In this document: piece after piece, positions 34,281-43,103 of the stretch
Numbering within the stretch: the first letter of the stretch is position 1
How the letters are laid out: every line of letters begins with the position of its first letter
Notes under the pieces: model-generated
Seen by the model: only the letters and a program-made list of their open reading frames with translations
The model's database searches: none
What the model was told of the DNA's origin: nothing
Made by a program: the position numbers and the translations under genes
NCBI GenBank assembly: GCA_020161265.1
Contig: JAIUOC010000005.1
Location: 1 to 64,000, forward strand
Direction: 5' to 3'
DNA from: Chloroflexota bacterium
Lineage (GTDB): Bacteria > Chloroflexota > Chloroflexia > Chloroflexales > Herpetosiphonaceae
DNA: 64,000 bases

Positions 34281-34331
34281 TTGATCTTTTTGAAACTAGG
34301 CGTACAATTAGTTAGTTCAGCTAACTAATTG
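34281..34331 (+). promoter_or_regulatory. Promoter overlapped by an 11-bp palindrome before the ABC exporter
   Basis: TTGATC (34281-34286) and TACAAT (34303-34308) are 16 nt apart. CAATTAGTTAG (34305-34315) and CTAACTAATTG (34321-34331) form a perfect 11-bp inverted repeat around TTCAG, covering the -10 and start of transcription. TAGTTAG/CTAACTA symmetry is like sites of MarR- or TetR-type repressors. No such regulator is adjacent, so it must be encoded elsewhere. Confidence 0.65.
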
Positions 34332-34351
34332 AAATTGTAAGGATGTGCAAC

Positions 34352-36280
34352 GTGCAAGCACAAATGGGAAAACCCCAAGCACAGCGTGGTCAGAAAGCTG
34401 GCGGTGGATCGGGGGGGCTTGGTCGTGCGATCGCCTACCTTGGTGCACAGCGTAAATCGGCGATTCTGGCCTATGTGGCCTTGGCACTCGCAACCTTAGC
34501 CCAATTGGCAGTGCCGCAATTGGTGCAAAACATGATCGATGCGGTAACCAGCGGCTCAATTGCGCGAATTATTTTCAAGCAAGTGCCTGAGCCTATGCAA
34601 GCTGCCGCCGCCCAACAAGCGGGCACGACTATCGAACAATTGCGGCTTGATCAAACCAATGCTGAATCGTTGTTGATTAATGCGGCGTTGATTATTGTGG
34701 CTTTTGCGTTTATGCGCGGAATTTTCTCGTTTGTGCAAGCCTATATGGCTGAAAAAACCTCGCAAGGTGTGGCGTTTGATCTGCGTAACCAGATTTTTGC
34801 GCGGGTACAACGCCTTTCATTCTCCTATTACGATCAAAATCAAACTGGCCAATTGATGATTCGCGCGACCGATGATGTGGAAAAAGTGCGAACGTTCATC
34901 GCCCAAGGTTTGATTTTAACTGCTCAAGCGTTGTTGCTCTTGGTTGGCGCATTGGTGATTTTGTTCTTCACCAATTGGAAACTTTCATTGGTGGTTGTGC
35001 CCTTGCTGCCCGTCGCTATGGTCATGTTTATGATCTTTGGCAAGGTCAGCCAGCCTTTGTTTGGGGTGGTGCAACGCAAACTTTCGGCGCTTAACACGAT
35101 TTTGCAAGAAAACCTGGCGGGGATCAAAGTTGTCAAGGCGTTTACCCGCGAGCCATATGAATCACAACGTTTTGATCTGGCCGCAACCGATTTGATGGCC
35201 CAACAACTGCGAATTAGCAAAGTCTTTTCGTTTTTGTTTCCGGTAATCTTTTTGGTGGCCCAACTTGGTCAAGCTGGAATTCTCTATTTCGGCGGTCGCC
35301 AAATTTTGGGTGGCACGCTTGATTTAGGTGAATATCAAAAATTCAGCTTGTACTTGGTCTATGTGTTTTTTCCCTTGGGTCAGCTTGGTTTTATTATCTC
35401 GCTGATGGCTCAGGCTGGTGCTTCGGCCTCACGGATTTTCGAAATTCTCGATGCCAAGAGCGAAATTACCGACAAACCTGATGCTCAAGAATTGCCAGCC
35501 ATCCAAGGTAAGGTTGAATTTCGCAATGTAACCTTCCGCTACTTTGGCAGCAGCGATCCAGTTTTGCGTGATGTGAGTTTCGAGGCCAAACCAGGCCAAA
35601 CCATCGCCTTGCTCGGCGCAACTGGTAGCGGCAAATCGACAATCATCAACTTGCTGCCACGCTTTTACGATGTCAGCGAAGGCGCAGTCTTGATCGATGG
35701 TCATGATTTGCGCGATGTCAAACTTGATAGCTTGCGCTCGCAGATTGGGATTGTGCTGCAAGAAACCAATCTGTTTAGCGGCTCAATTCGCGATAACATC
35801 GCTTTCGGGCGGCCTGAGGCGACGTTTGAAGAGGTTGAGGCAGCCGCTAAAGCTGCATCTGCCCACGATTTTATTATGACTTTCCCGCAAGGCTACGATA
35901 CCTCGGTTGGCGAACGTGGTGCAACCTTGTCTGGTGGTCAAAAGCAACGGATCGCAATTGCCCGCGCGTTGTTGCTCAATCCACGGCTGCTGATTTTGGA
36001 TGATTCGACCAGCAGCGTGGACTTGATGACTGAATATCGGATTCAGAAGGCGCTTGATCAATTGATGCAAGGCCGCACCAGTGTGGTAATTGCCCAACGG
36101 ATTAGTACCGTTTTGAATGCCGACCAAATTTTGGTGCTCGAAAAAGGCCAAGTTGTGGCGCGTGGCAACCATGAAGAATTAATGGAAAGTAGCGCCATCT
36201 ACGCCGAAATTTACAATTCACAACTGGTCGGCGATGCCGACATTGCAGCGCTTGAAAGCTCAAGCGTTGAGGAGGCTTAG
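34352..36280 (+). CDS. ABC exporter half-transporter with degenerate ATP site (subunit 1)
   Basis: A 642-residue fused membrane-ATPase protein. Six membrane helices span about residues 25-330, and the nucleotide-binding domain follows: Walker A GATGSGKST (about 421), signature LSGGQKQR, Walker B LLILDDSTSSVD (about 548) and switch VVIAQRIST (about 579). The catalytic Glu is Asp and the switch His is Gln, so this subunit supplies the non-hydrolysing site of a heterodimer. GTG 34352 is used: AAGGA lies 8 nt before it, whereas the ATG at 34343 overlaps that site. The cytoplasmic start is rich in Gly/Gln. Substrate unknown, perhaps a drug or lipid. Confidence 0.88.
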   Translation: MQAQMGKPQAQRGQKAGGGSGGLGRAIAYLGAQRKSAILAYVALALATLAQLAVPQLVQNMIDAVTSGSIARIIFKQVPEPMQAAAAQQAGTTIEQLRLDQTNAESLLINAALIIVAFAFMRGIFSFVQAYMAEKTSQGVAFDLRNQIFARVQRLSFSYYDQNQTGQLMIRATDDVEKVRTFIAQGLILTAQALLLLVGALVILFFTNWKLSLVVVPLLPVAMVMFMIFGKVSQPLFGVVQRKLSALNTILQENLAGIKVVKAFTREPYESQRFDLAATDLMAQQLRISKVFSFLFPVIFLVAQLGQAGILYFGGRQILGGTLDLGEYQKFSLYLVYVFFPLGQLGFIISLMAQAGASASRIFEILDAKSEITDKPDAQELPAIQGKVEFRNVTFRYFGSSDPVLRDVSFEAKPGQTIALLGATGSGKSTIINLLPRFYDVSEGAVLIDGHDLRDVKLDSLRSQIGIVLQETNLFSGSIRDNIAFGRPEATFEEVEAAAKAASAHDFIMTFPQGYDTSVGERGATLSGGQKQRIAIARALLLNPRLLILDDSTSSVDLMTEYRIQKALDQLMQGRTSVVIAQRISTVLNADQILVLEKGQVVARGNHEELMESSAIYAEIYNSQLVGDADIAALESSSVEEA

Positions 36281-36284
36281 CGCT

Positions 36285-38162
36285 ATGATGGGTGGATTAG
36301 GCGGTCCCCGCCACTTACTCGAAGCCGAAGCTCAGAAGCCCCAACGCTTAGGTGCGACGCTGGCTCGCTTTGGCTTTTACTTTCGCAAAAAATGGTTTGG
36401 CTTTGCCTTTGCCATTCTATTAATTGTTATCGGCACGTGGGGCCAAGTTGTGACTCCCGATTTGATCGGCCAATCGATCGATTGCTATTTGCTGCCCAAC
36501 CCCAGCGCCTGCTGGTTTGATACGATCAACAGCGAGATTAGCAACGCTGATCGTTTGAGCGGACTTGGCTCGTTGGTGCTGTTGTTGTGTGGCTTGTTCA
36601 TCGGCACATCGATTTTGCAGGGCTTGGCCTTTTATGCCATGAACTGGTCGGGCCAGCATGCTCTGCGCCAAATGCGTGAAGATCTGTTTGCCCAGATTCA
36701 TCGCTTGTCGTTGGGTTTTTACTCACGCAACGAAGCTGGCAACATTATGAGCCGCATCACTAGCGATACCGATACGATTCAGCAGATGCTGGGCTTTGCC
36801 TTGCTCAACGTGCTTGGCGGTATTTTGCTGATCGGCTGGGTTGCGATCAAGATGTTGCAAGAAAATGTGCCCTATGCCTTGCTGAGCTTGAGCGTTGTGC
36901 CATTTATGGCGATTGCAACCTTCTATTTTTCGAGTCAAGCTCGTAAAGCTTTCCGTAAAACCCGTCAACAAATGGGTAGCGTCAATGCTGGCTTGCAAGA
37001 AAGCATCGCGGGAGCGCGGGAAGTACAAGCGTTCAATCGCGAAGAAGAAAGCATCGCCCAATTTGTGCGTACCAACGCCGCTAATCGCGATGCCAACGTG
37101 CGGGCTGCAACCTTCACTAGTGCGCTCAATCCAGTGCTTGAAGCCTTGGGCTATGTGGCGATTGCAATTGTGGTGGTGGTTGGTGGGCTTTCAGTCTTGC
37201 GCGATCAACCATTATTTGGCTCGACTGCGATTTCCTTGGGCTTAGTATTTGCTTTCTTGCAATATGTCCAACGCTTCAACCAACCAATTCAGCAAATTGC
37301 CGTGATGTGGACAAACGTGCAAAATGCGATTGCTGGCGGCGAACGGATTTTCAATTTGCTTGATGAAGTTCCCGATGTGACCGACAAGCCTGATGCCCGC
37401 GAAATGCCGGCGATTGTGGGCAAAGTTGAGTTGGTTGATGCTAAAGCTGAGTACAAAAAGGGCGAACCAGTGTTGCGTGGCGTGAGTTTTACGGCTGAGC
37501 CAGGCCAAACGATTGCGATTGTTGGGCCGACTGGAGCTGGCAAAACCACAATTATCAACTTGCTGCCACGTTTTTATGATGTCACTGGTGGTGCAGTCAA
37601 GATTGATGGAATTGATGTGCGCGATGTAACAGCTGCTAGCTTGCGCCGCCAAATTGGCATCGTGCTACAAGATTCGTTCTTGTTCTCCGATACGGTGATC
37701 AACAATATTCGCTATGGGAGGCTCGATGCCAGCGATGAAGAAGTGATTGCAGCTGCAAAATTAGCCTCGGCTCACGATTTTATCGAGCGTTTAAGCGATG
37801 GTTACCAAACTGTGCTGGGCGAACGTGGTGGTGGTTTGAGCCAAGGCCAACGTCAATTAATCGCGATTGCCCGTGCTGCACTGGCCAATCCACGTATTTT
37901 GATTTTGGATGAAGCGACTTCGAGTGTTGATACCCGTACCGAGCGCTTGATTCAGCAGGCCTTTGATAGCTTGTTGCAAGGCCGAACCAGCTTTGTGATT
38001 GCCCACCGTTTGAGTACAATTCGCAACGCCGATTTGGTGTTGATGCTCAAAGATGGCGCAGTGATCGAGCGCGGCACGCATACCGAACTCTTGGCGCAAC
38101 GCGGCGCGTACTACGATTTGTATATGAGCCAATTCCGTCGCGAAGAGGAAGTAGCGGCCTAG
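36285..38162 (+). CDS. ABC exporter half-transporter, catalytic subunit 2
   Basis: A 625-residue fused transporter beginning 4 nt after subunit 1, with GAGGAGG across the junction. Six membrane helices (from WFGFAFAILLIVIGTWG on) precede an ATPase domain with Walker A GPTGAGKTT (about 413), signature LSQGQRQL, Walker B ILILDEATSSVD (about 540) and switch VIAHRLST (about 571). Glu and His are both canonical, while the signature is LSQGQ rather than LSGGQ. This is the complement expected of the TM287/288, BmrCD and LmrCD type. The first ATG of a pair is used; a longer reading at 36234 would overlap subunit 1. Confidence 0.9.
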   Translation: MMGGLGGPRHLLEAEAQKPQRLGATLARFGFYFRKKWFGFAFAILLIVIGTWGQVVTPDLIGQSIDCYLLPNPSACWFDTINSEISNADRLSGLGSLVLLLCGLFIGTSILQGLAFYAMNWSGQHALRQMREDLFAQIHRLSLGFYSRNEAGNIMSRITSDTDTIQQMLGFALLNVLGGILLIGWVAIKMLQENVPYALLSLSVVPFMAIATFYFSSQARKAFRKTRQQMGSVNAGLQESIAGAREVQAFNREEESIAQFVRTNAANRDANVRAATFTSALNPVLEALGYVAIAIVVVVGGLSVLRDQPLFGSTAISLGLVFAFLQYVQRFNQPIQQIAVMWTNVQNAIAGGERIFNLLDEVPDVTDKPDAREMPAIVGKVELVDAKAEYKKGEPVLRGVSFTAEPGQTIAIVGPTGAGKTTIINLLPRFYDVTGGAVKIDGIDVRDVTAASLRRQIGIVLQDSFLFSDTVINNIRYGRLDASDEEVIAAAKLASAHDFIERLSDGYQTVLGERGGGLSQGQRQLIAIARAALANPRILILDEATSSVDTRTERLIQQAFDSLLQGRTSFVIAHRLSTIRNADLVLMLKDGAVIERGTHTELLAQRGAYYDLYMSQFRREEEVAA

Positions 38163-38221
38163 CAAAACCATAGCCGATCTTCGTTTTGGCTCCTTCCGTT
38201 TTGTAATTAAATAAACCTATG

Positions 38222-38265
38222 GCGCAGGTCGTGTCTTTCTATTGAGAGGCACGGCTTGCGCTTTT
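38222..38265 (+). terminator. Terminator of the ABC exporter operon
   Basis: GCGCA and GTCGTG (38223-38233) face CACGGC and TGCGC (38250-38261) in an imperfect long stem, followed by TTTT (38262-38265). It lies 60 nt after the second subunit. Confidence 0.7.
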
Positions 38266-38297
38266 AGCCTATTTAAACCTGATCCCTTTTAAAATAG

Positions 38298-38417
38298 TTA
38301 GTACTTTTAGACTATCAGAGACTAGGTATTAAATGTGAGATCATCATGGCAAGAAACCATTAATCTATAGCTAGCTAAACCTGCTCGAGCGCATTGAACT
38401 GATTTTAGGAGAGCTGT
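38298..38417 (+). promoter_or_regulatory. Conserved leader of WDGTxW gene 1
   Basis: TTAGTACTTTTAG (38298-38310), GACTAGGTATTAAATGTGAGAT-like sequence (38329-38343 region), ATAGCTAGCTAAA and GCTCGAG.GCATTGA recur in the same order and spacing before the third paralogue (42982-43103). The gene was thus duplicated with its control region. AGGAG precedes the ATG. No -35/-10 pair is certain; TATTAA within the block may be the -10. Confidence 0.6.
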
Positions 38418-40574
38418 ATGCAACCATTTCGTAAGGCTTGGGTTGGCATGATCGTTTGGCTATTGATCAGTGGTATGTGGCTTAATGATGCTCCAACGAT
38501 AACTCAGGCTGCTCAACCAACTGCTTTTCAACCTGGAACTGGTGGATTGCAAGCGCAGGTCAATTCGAGCCTTGGGCTGCCAACAAACTTGACTACAACT
38601 CGTGCACTGACTGGGACGTGGCAAACAGGCTTTAACGATCTCGCGTTTTCGAATGGCAGAATTACCACAGTGATTAGCGATACGGCTGGTAATTGGTATT
38701 TTGGCGGCGACTTCAGCCAAATTGGCGGGGTTGCGGTTAATAATATCGCCCGTTGGGATGGCACTACCTGGTCGGCGCTATCAACCAGCACACCCGATTG
38801 GGCCAATTGGAACTATCAAGTTTCAACGATGGCCTTTTGGGGCGATAAGCTCTATGTTGGCGGAGTCAACATGAGTATCGGCGGCCTCAACTATGCTGAT
38901 CTGGCCTATTGGGATGGCTCGATATGGCATCAGGCTGGTAGCGGCTTTGATCAGGCTGGCACTGTCAGTCATATTGCCGCGCTCAACAACGAGTTATTTG
39001 TGTTTGGCGAATTTAGCCAATTCAATGGAGTTAATGTAACGCGTTTTGCCCGCTGGGATGGCACAACGACCCGCCAAGTTTCGTCCAATATTGTTGAAAT
39101 GCAATTTATGCAAGCCGCATCCAAAACGATCTATATTGGTGGGAAGCGTTGGGTCAATGAATCTAAAGTTGACACGGTGGCAGCTTGGGATGGGACTACC
39201 TTTCAGATTATTGCATCGGGAGAGATTAACCCGCTTAGCCTGAAAGTAATTAATGATCAACTATATGGAGTTAAAAAACTGAGTGCTACCAGTTCAGCGT
39301 TGATGCGCTGGAATGGCTCGACATGGGTTGTTGAGATCAATGCGATTCCGTTTGTTATAACCAGCTTTGCCTTTGATGCTGATCAATTTTATGCTGAATC
39401 ATGGAATGGCACAAACACAACTCTGCATCGCTATAGCAACCAAATTTGGCAGCCATTAACCAATTGTGGTTGCAGCAATGCTAGCCATACCGTTTATTTG
39501 GCAGCTAATCGACTCTTTATTGCAAGTACTGCACATAAACCCCTATTAAGCTTGGTCGGTAATCAATGGCAAGAAATTGTGGTTAAGATCGCGATTGATC
39601 CATATATTTCAAAAATTGCTGCCTATCAAGATGATCTCTATCTCTTCTCGAAAGAAAAACGGGTAATCAATAACACCTATACAGAATTTCGTCATTTGAG
39701 AAGTTGGGAAAATAATGCTTGGAAAACGATTTATCAGCTATCAGCTAGCCAATCAGTTATTGATATGAAAGCCACCAATGATAATGGATTGTATTTTGTG
39801 TTACTTGATACATTTTTAGGCTATTACGATACCTATTATTATCAACAGGGACAAAATGCGGTTATAACTTTACCACGGATTGGGTTTAGTGAAATTTATA
39901 AATTATTTGTGCTAAATGGAAATCAGCTCTATGCGATTATTCCTGGTGCAATTTATCGTTGGAATGGCACGGAGTGGGCGGTGAGTAGCGGCTTGCCATA
40001 TCCAAATGCTGAAGGGTATTGGCTTGACCCATTTAGCTATCAGCAACAATTACATCTCTTAACCAATTATGGGCTTAGCATTAATAACCGCCCGCTATTG
40101 CGAATTTTTCGGCGCGATGGTACTGCATGGATTGACCAAAATGTTGTGCTTGAAGGCTACCTGAGTGATAGCGCTGCAAATCTGAATGGTTTGTATATTA
40201 CTGGGGAGTTTTATCACAATAATCAAGTTTATCGGTTGGTTCATTGGGATGGGACGCAGCTGCGGTTTATTAATACACTTGGGGCAGTGGTTGATGCGGT
40301 GGCAGCTGAGGGTAATAATTTGTATGTTGGGGGTTTATTCAATCGCTTACCTGGTTGCGTCTGTTATAACCTTGGCTATTGGAATGGCGTTTTATGGCAG
40401 CCAGTTAATGGTGGCACGAATGGCCGGATTAAAAGTATGCTGTTGACGGGCGAACAGCTTTATCTGACAGGCTGGTTTAGCCAAACTGGTACTGTCGCTG
40501 CGGTTGGGATTGGCTTGCGCGTGGGTCAACATGGCTATAACAACAGCACCTATCTCGCATTTGTACATAAATAA
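38418..40574 (+). CDS. Secreted WDGTxW-repeat (beta-propeller-like) protein 1
   Basis: A 718-residue exported protein. A signal peptide (basic start, GMIVWLLISGMWL, cut near TQAAQP) precedes about eleven repeats of 40-60 residues, each centred on a W-D/N-G-T-x-W motif (ARWDGTTWSAL, AYWDGSIWHQAG, MRWNGSTWVVE, GYWNGVLWQPV) and often a preceding LYVGG or FSQI.G strand. This fits a large propeller or beta-solenoid. CxC pairs occur in TNCGCSN and PGCVCYN. The tail is YLAFVHK. No catalytic residues were found. It is the first of three tandem paralogues and closest to the third. An adhesin or carbohydrate-binding surface role is conceivable but unproven. Confidence 0.8.
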   Translation: MQPFRKAWVGMIVWLLISGMWLNDAPTITQAAQPTAFQPGTGGLQAQVNSSLGLPTNLTTTRALTGTWQTGFNDLAFSNGRITTVISDTAGNWYFGGDFSQIGGVAVNNIARWDGTTWSALSTSTPDWANWNYQVSTMAFWGDKLYVGGVNMSIGGLNYADLAYWDGSIWHQAGSGFDQAGTVSHIAALNNELFVFGEFSQFNGVNVTRFARWDGTTTRQVSSNIVEMQFMQAASKTIYIGGKRWVNESKVDTVAAWDGTTFQIIASGEINPLSLKVINDQLYGVKKLSATSSALMRWNGSTWVVEINAIPFVITSFAFDADQFYAESWNGTNTTLHRYSNQIWQPLTNCGCSNASHTVYLAANRLFIASTAHKPLLSLVGNQWQEIVVKIAIDPYISKIAAYQDDLYLFSKEKRVINNTYTEFRHLRSWENNAWKTIYQLSASQSVIDMKATNDNGLYFVLLDTFLGYYDTYYYQQGQNAVITLPRIGFSEIYKLFVLNGNQLYAIIPGAIYRWNGTEWAVSSGLPYPNAEGYWLDPFSYQQQLHLLTNYGLSINNRPLLRIFRRDGTAWIDQNVVLEGYLSDSAANLNGLYITGEFYHNNQVYRLVHWDGTQLRFINTLGAVVDAVAAEGNNLYVGGLFNRLPGCVCYNLGYWNGVLWQPVNGGTNGRIKSMLLTGEQLYLTGWFSQTGTVAAVGIGLRVGQHGYNNSTYLAFVHK

Positions 40575-40583
40575 ACCTGCCTT

Positions 40584-40619
40584 GCAGGCCGTGCTTTCGA
40601 CTTTAAAGGCATGGCCTGC
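40584..40619 (+). terminator. Terminator after WDGTxW gene 1
   Basis: GCAGGCC (40584-40590) and GGCCTGC (40613-40619) with further TGC/GCA and TTT/AAA pairing inside form a long hairpin. The tail is only weakly T-rich. Confidence 0.6.
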
Positions 40620-40657
40620 TGCTAATTTAATATTTGTTAACTTCCTTACTGACCTGC

Positions 40658-40669
40658 TAGTACTTTTTA
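40658..40669 (+). promoter_or_regulatory. TAGTACTTTTTA element before WDGTxW gene 2
   Basis: The core TAGTACTTTT shared with the leaders of genes 1 and 3 is present here, followed by A.CTAT, but the rest of the leader has diverged. It stands about 150 nt before the start codon at 40810, against about 120 nt in the other two. Confidence 0.45.
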
Positions 40670-40809
40670 CCTATTGATCACTAGATAATTCATATGGTAT
40701 CTATAGCTATGCATAGATTATCGTTAAATTGATGATTTAGCAGGCTTCAACCAAGGAGCTGAATTGCTAGGTAGAGGTTGTGTGGTGTTTTGGTCTGGGA
40801 GTGATGTTT

Positions 40810-42876
40810 ATGGCGAAATCGAATTTCCGTTGGCGAGGCTGGTTATTGGCGGGGTTGGTCGTTTGGGCTGGAATTCCAGCAGCAAATCCATCGGTTCAAG
40901 CGCAAACTCTTGATCTTCAGAATTGGGATCGGTCTCAAAGTCAAGCGACGGCCATCCATCCCACTGGACTAGCGCAAACCCAAGCGCTAACTGGCACATG
41001 GCAGACTGAAGTTGCCAATATTCAACCGCATGATGGATTTATTAAGACCGCAACGCTTGGGCCAAATGGTGATTTATATTTTGCGGGCAATTTTACCCAA
41101 ATTGCTGGGGTCAATGTGAATGGGATTGTGCGCTGGGATGGCACAACTTGGTCGGCATTGCCTTCGACCCAATTTGATTGGACGACATGGTTTCCTTCGT
41201 TTCAATCGCTAGCATTTGTTGACGACAATCTTTATGCTGGCAGCGCTAAGACCAACATTGGTGGTCATACCGGGCTTGATCTTGCGCGTTGGGATGGCGC
41301 AACCTGGCATGCAACTGGCAGTGGCGTGGGCTCGATAGGTGGGATTGAGCAGCTTGCTCAATATGCTGATGAATTGTATATCTTAGGTAGTTTTACCAGC
41401 TTTAATGGGGTTCGTGCATCTGATCTTGTGCGCTGGAATGGGACGACTGTTACCACCATGACCACCATCCTTGAACAGATGAACGTTATGGTTGCTACCT
41501 CGGCAGGGGTCTATATCAGCGGTTTCAATCTTCAAAATGATCTACTTGTTGACCACGTGTTGCATTGGGATGGTACAAGCTTTACCAGCCTGCCGCTAGA
41601 GGTTGAGGCCAGTTCAATCAGGGTTTTCAACGATCAACTATATGGCGCTCAATCTAATAATCAAACCTCGGTTTTGAAGCGCTGGAATGGGACGGCTTGG
41701 GTAACAGTGGTGGATGCTGTGCCTGGAATTATTTTGGATTATGCGCTTGATTCGGATCAGATCTATGTGGAAGCACAGGTTAATGGTCAAATCCAACTGT
41801 ACAGTTATGTAGGCAATGCTTTACAGCCCTTAACTGATTGTGAATGTACTGATGCCTATCGCCTCTATTTGGCGCATAATCGGCTTTTTATGACGAGCGC
41901 AACCGATCGCTCATTGTTGACCTATGTGAATAATCAATGGCAAGCGATTCCGCTGTATCGTGCCCCAGATTTAGCTTTAACCACTGGTGCTGATGCTGCT
42001 TATATCCTTGGTAATCAACTATTAAGTTGGGAAAATAACACTTGGCGGGCGATTCCCCAGCCAACCAGCCATCCACTTGTAGACGATATGCAAGCAGCCG
42101 ACGATCGTTCGTTGTATGTAATTGCCAATAATCAAGCAAATGAGCAGATTGTGTATCGCTATGTGCAGGGCGCGGCTGAGGTAACAATGCTGCCCACGAT
42201 TCCAGCGACCCCACTCAGCGAACTCTTCGTGATCAATGGGCAAACTCCGTTGGTGCGGACAAATACCGGGATTTATCGCTGGAATGGCACGAGTTGGGAT
42301 AGTTTGGCCTTGCCGCCACATAATTTCAATCCTGGAATTGATCTGTTTGGCTACAATCAACAATTGTATGCCTTGGTGGCTTCGATCAATGATGGGCGCT
42401 TTACTAGTGTTATCTATCGTTGGAATGGGACGGCTTGGGTTGAGCCAACAGCGCCAGTGGATGGATTTGCCGTTGATCTTGATGCAAATGCTGATGGACT
42501 GTATTTGGCTGGACAGTTTGAACATGCTGGAGAGGATTATCAATTAATCAATTGGGATGGCAATCAGTTTAACTTCATCAGTAGCTCGAATAAGGTTATT
42601 GATCAGGTTGCTGCGACTGCTGATGGGGTGTATGTTGGTGGCTGGTTTAGCCAACTTGGCGATTGTGCTTGCTATAACCTTGGCTATTGGAATGGTAGTA
42701 CTTGGCAAGCAGTTGGCGGTGGCACGAATGGTCGGGTTGAAGATCTGGCTTTATCCAATCAGCAACTGTTTGTGCATGGCTCGTTCAGCCAAACAGGCAA
42801 TGCGACCGCCTTGGGTTTAGCGATTTGGAATCCTACTAGCACCTATACCGTCTATCTCCCGTTCACCCGTAAGTAA
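40810..42876 (+). CDS. Secreted WDGTxW-repeat (beta-propeller-like) protein 2
   Basis: A 688-residue exported protein, the most diverged of the three. It has a signal peptide (KSNFRWRGWLLAGLVVWAG, cut near VQAQT), then repeats such as VRWDGTTWSALP, ARWDGATWHATG, LHWDGTSFTSL, KRWNGTAWVTV, YRWNGTAWVEP and GYWNGSTWQAV. CxC pairs are at DCECTD and GDCACYN, matching the positions in its neighbours. The tail is VYLPFTRK. ATG 40810 has GGGAG 8 nt before it; a GTG at 40780 has none. Its GC content is higher than that of the third copy, so it has followed a separate path since duplication. Confidence 0.8.
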   Translation: MAKSNFRWRGWLLAGLVVWAGIPAANPSVQAQTLDLQNWDRSQSQATAIHPTGLAQTQALTGTWQTEVANIQPHDGFIKTATLGPNGDLYFAGNFTQIAGVNVNGIVRWDGTTWSALPSTQFDWTTWFPSFQSLAFVDDNLYAGSAKTNIGGHTGLDLARWDGATWHATGSGVGSIGGIEQLAQYADELYILGSFTSFNGVRASDLVRWNGTTVTTMTTILEQMNVMVATSAGVYISGFNLQNDLLVDHVLHWDGTSFTSLPLEVEASSIRVFNDQLYGAQSNNQTSVLKRWNGTAWVTVVDAVPGIILDYALDSDQIYVEAQVNGQIQLYSYVGNALQPLTDCECTDAYRLYLAHNRLFMTSATDRSLLTYVNNQWQAIPLYRAPDLALTTGADAAYILGNQLLSWENNTWRAIPQPTSHPLVDDMQAADDRSLYVIANNQANEQIVYRYVQGAAEVTMLPTIPATPLSELFVINGQTPLVRTNTGIYRWNGTSWDSLALPPHNFNPGIDLFGYNQQLYALVASINDGRFTSVIYRWNGTAWVEPTAPVDGFAVDLDANADGLYLAGQFEHAGEDYQLINWDGNQFNFISSSNKVIDQVAATADGVYVGGWFSQLGDCACYNLGYWNGSTWQAVGGGTNGRVEDLALSNQQLFVHGSFSQTGNATALGLAIWNPTSTYTVYLPFTRK

Positions 42877-42885
42877 CTCAATTGC

Positions 42886-42923
42886 AGTGGCTCAGGATCA
42901 CTTTTGATCCTGAGCCACTTTTT
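42886..42923 (+). terminator. Rho-independent terminator after WDGTxW gene 2
   Basis: AGTGGCTCAGGATCA (42886-42900) and TGATCCTGAGCCACT (42905-42919) form a perfect 15-bp stem with a CTTT loop, then TTTTT. It is the strongest terminator in the window. Confidence 0.92.
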
Positions 42924-42981
42924 AGATCCAAGCCTCGCCCTAAGCTAATGATGTTCCTCGCCTCAGATCACTTTCAGGAAT

Positions 42982-43103
42982 TTAGTACTTTTAGCCTAGC
43001 AGAACCTAGGTATTAAATGTGAGATGATGGCTGCATCAGTCCCATTTAATCGATAGCTAGCTAAATACGCTCGAGAGCATTGATTTGATCTAAGGAGGAC
43101 TCT
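42982..43103 (+). promoter_or_regulatory. Conserved leader of WDGTxW gene 3
   Basis: This leader repeats that of gene 1 nearly block for block: TTAGTACTTTTAG (42982-42994), CTAGGTATTAAATGTGAGAT, ATAGCTAGCTAAA, GCTCGAG.GCATTGA and an AGGAGG ribosome site. The spacing from motif to ATG is 121 nt against 119 nt. Confidence 0.6.
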
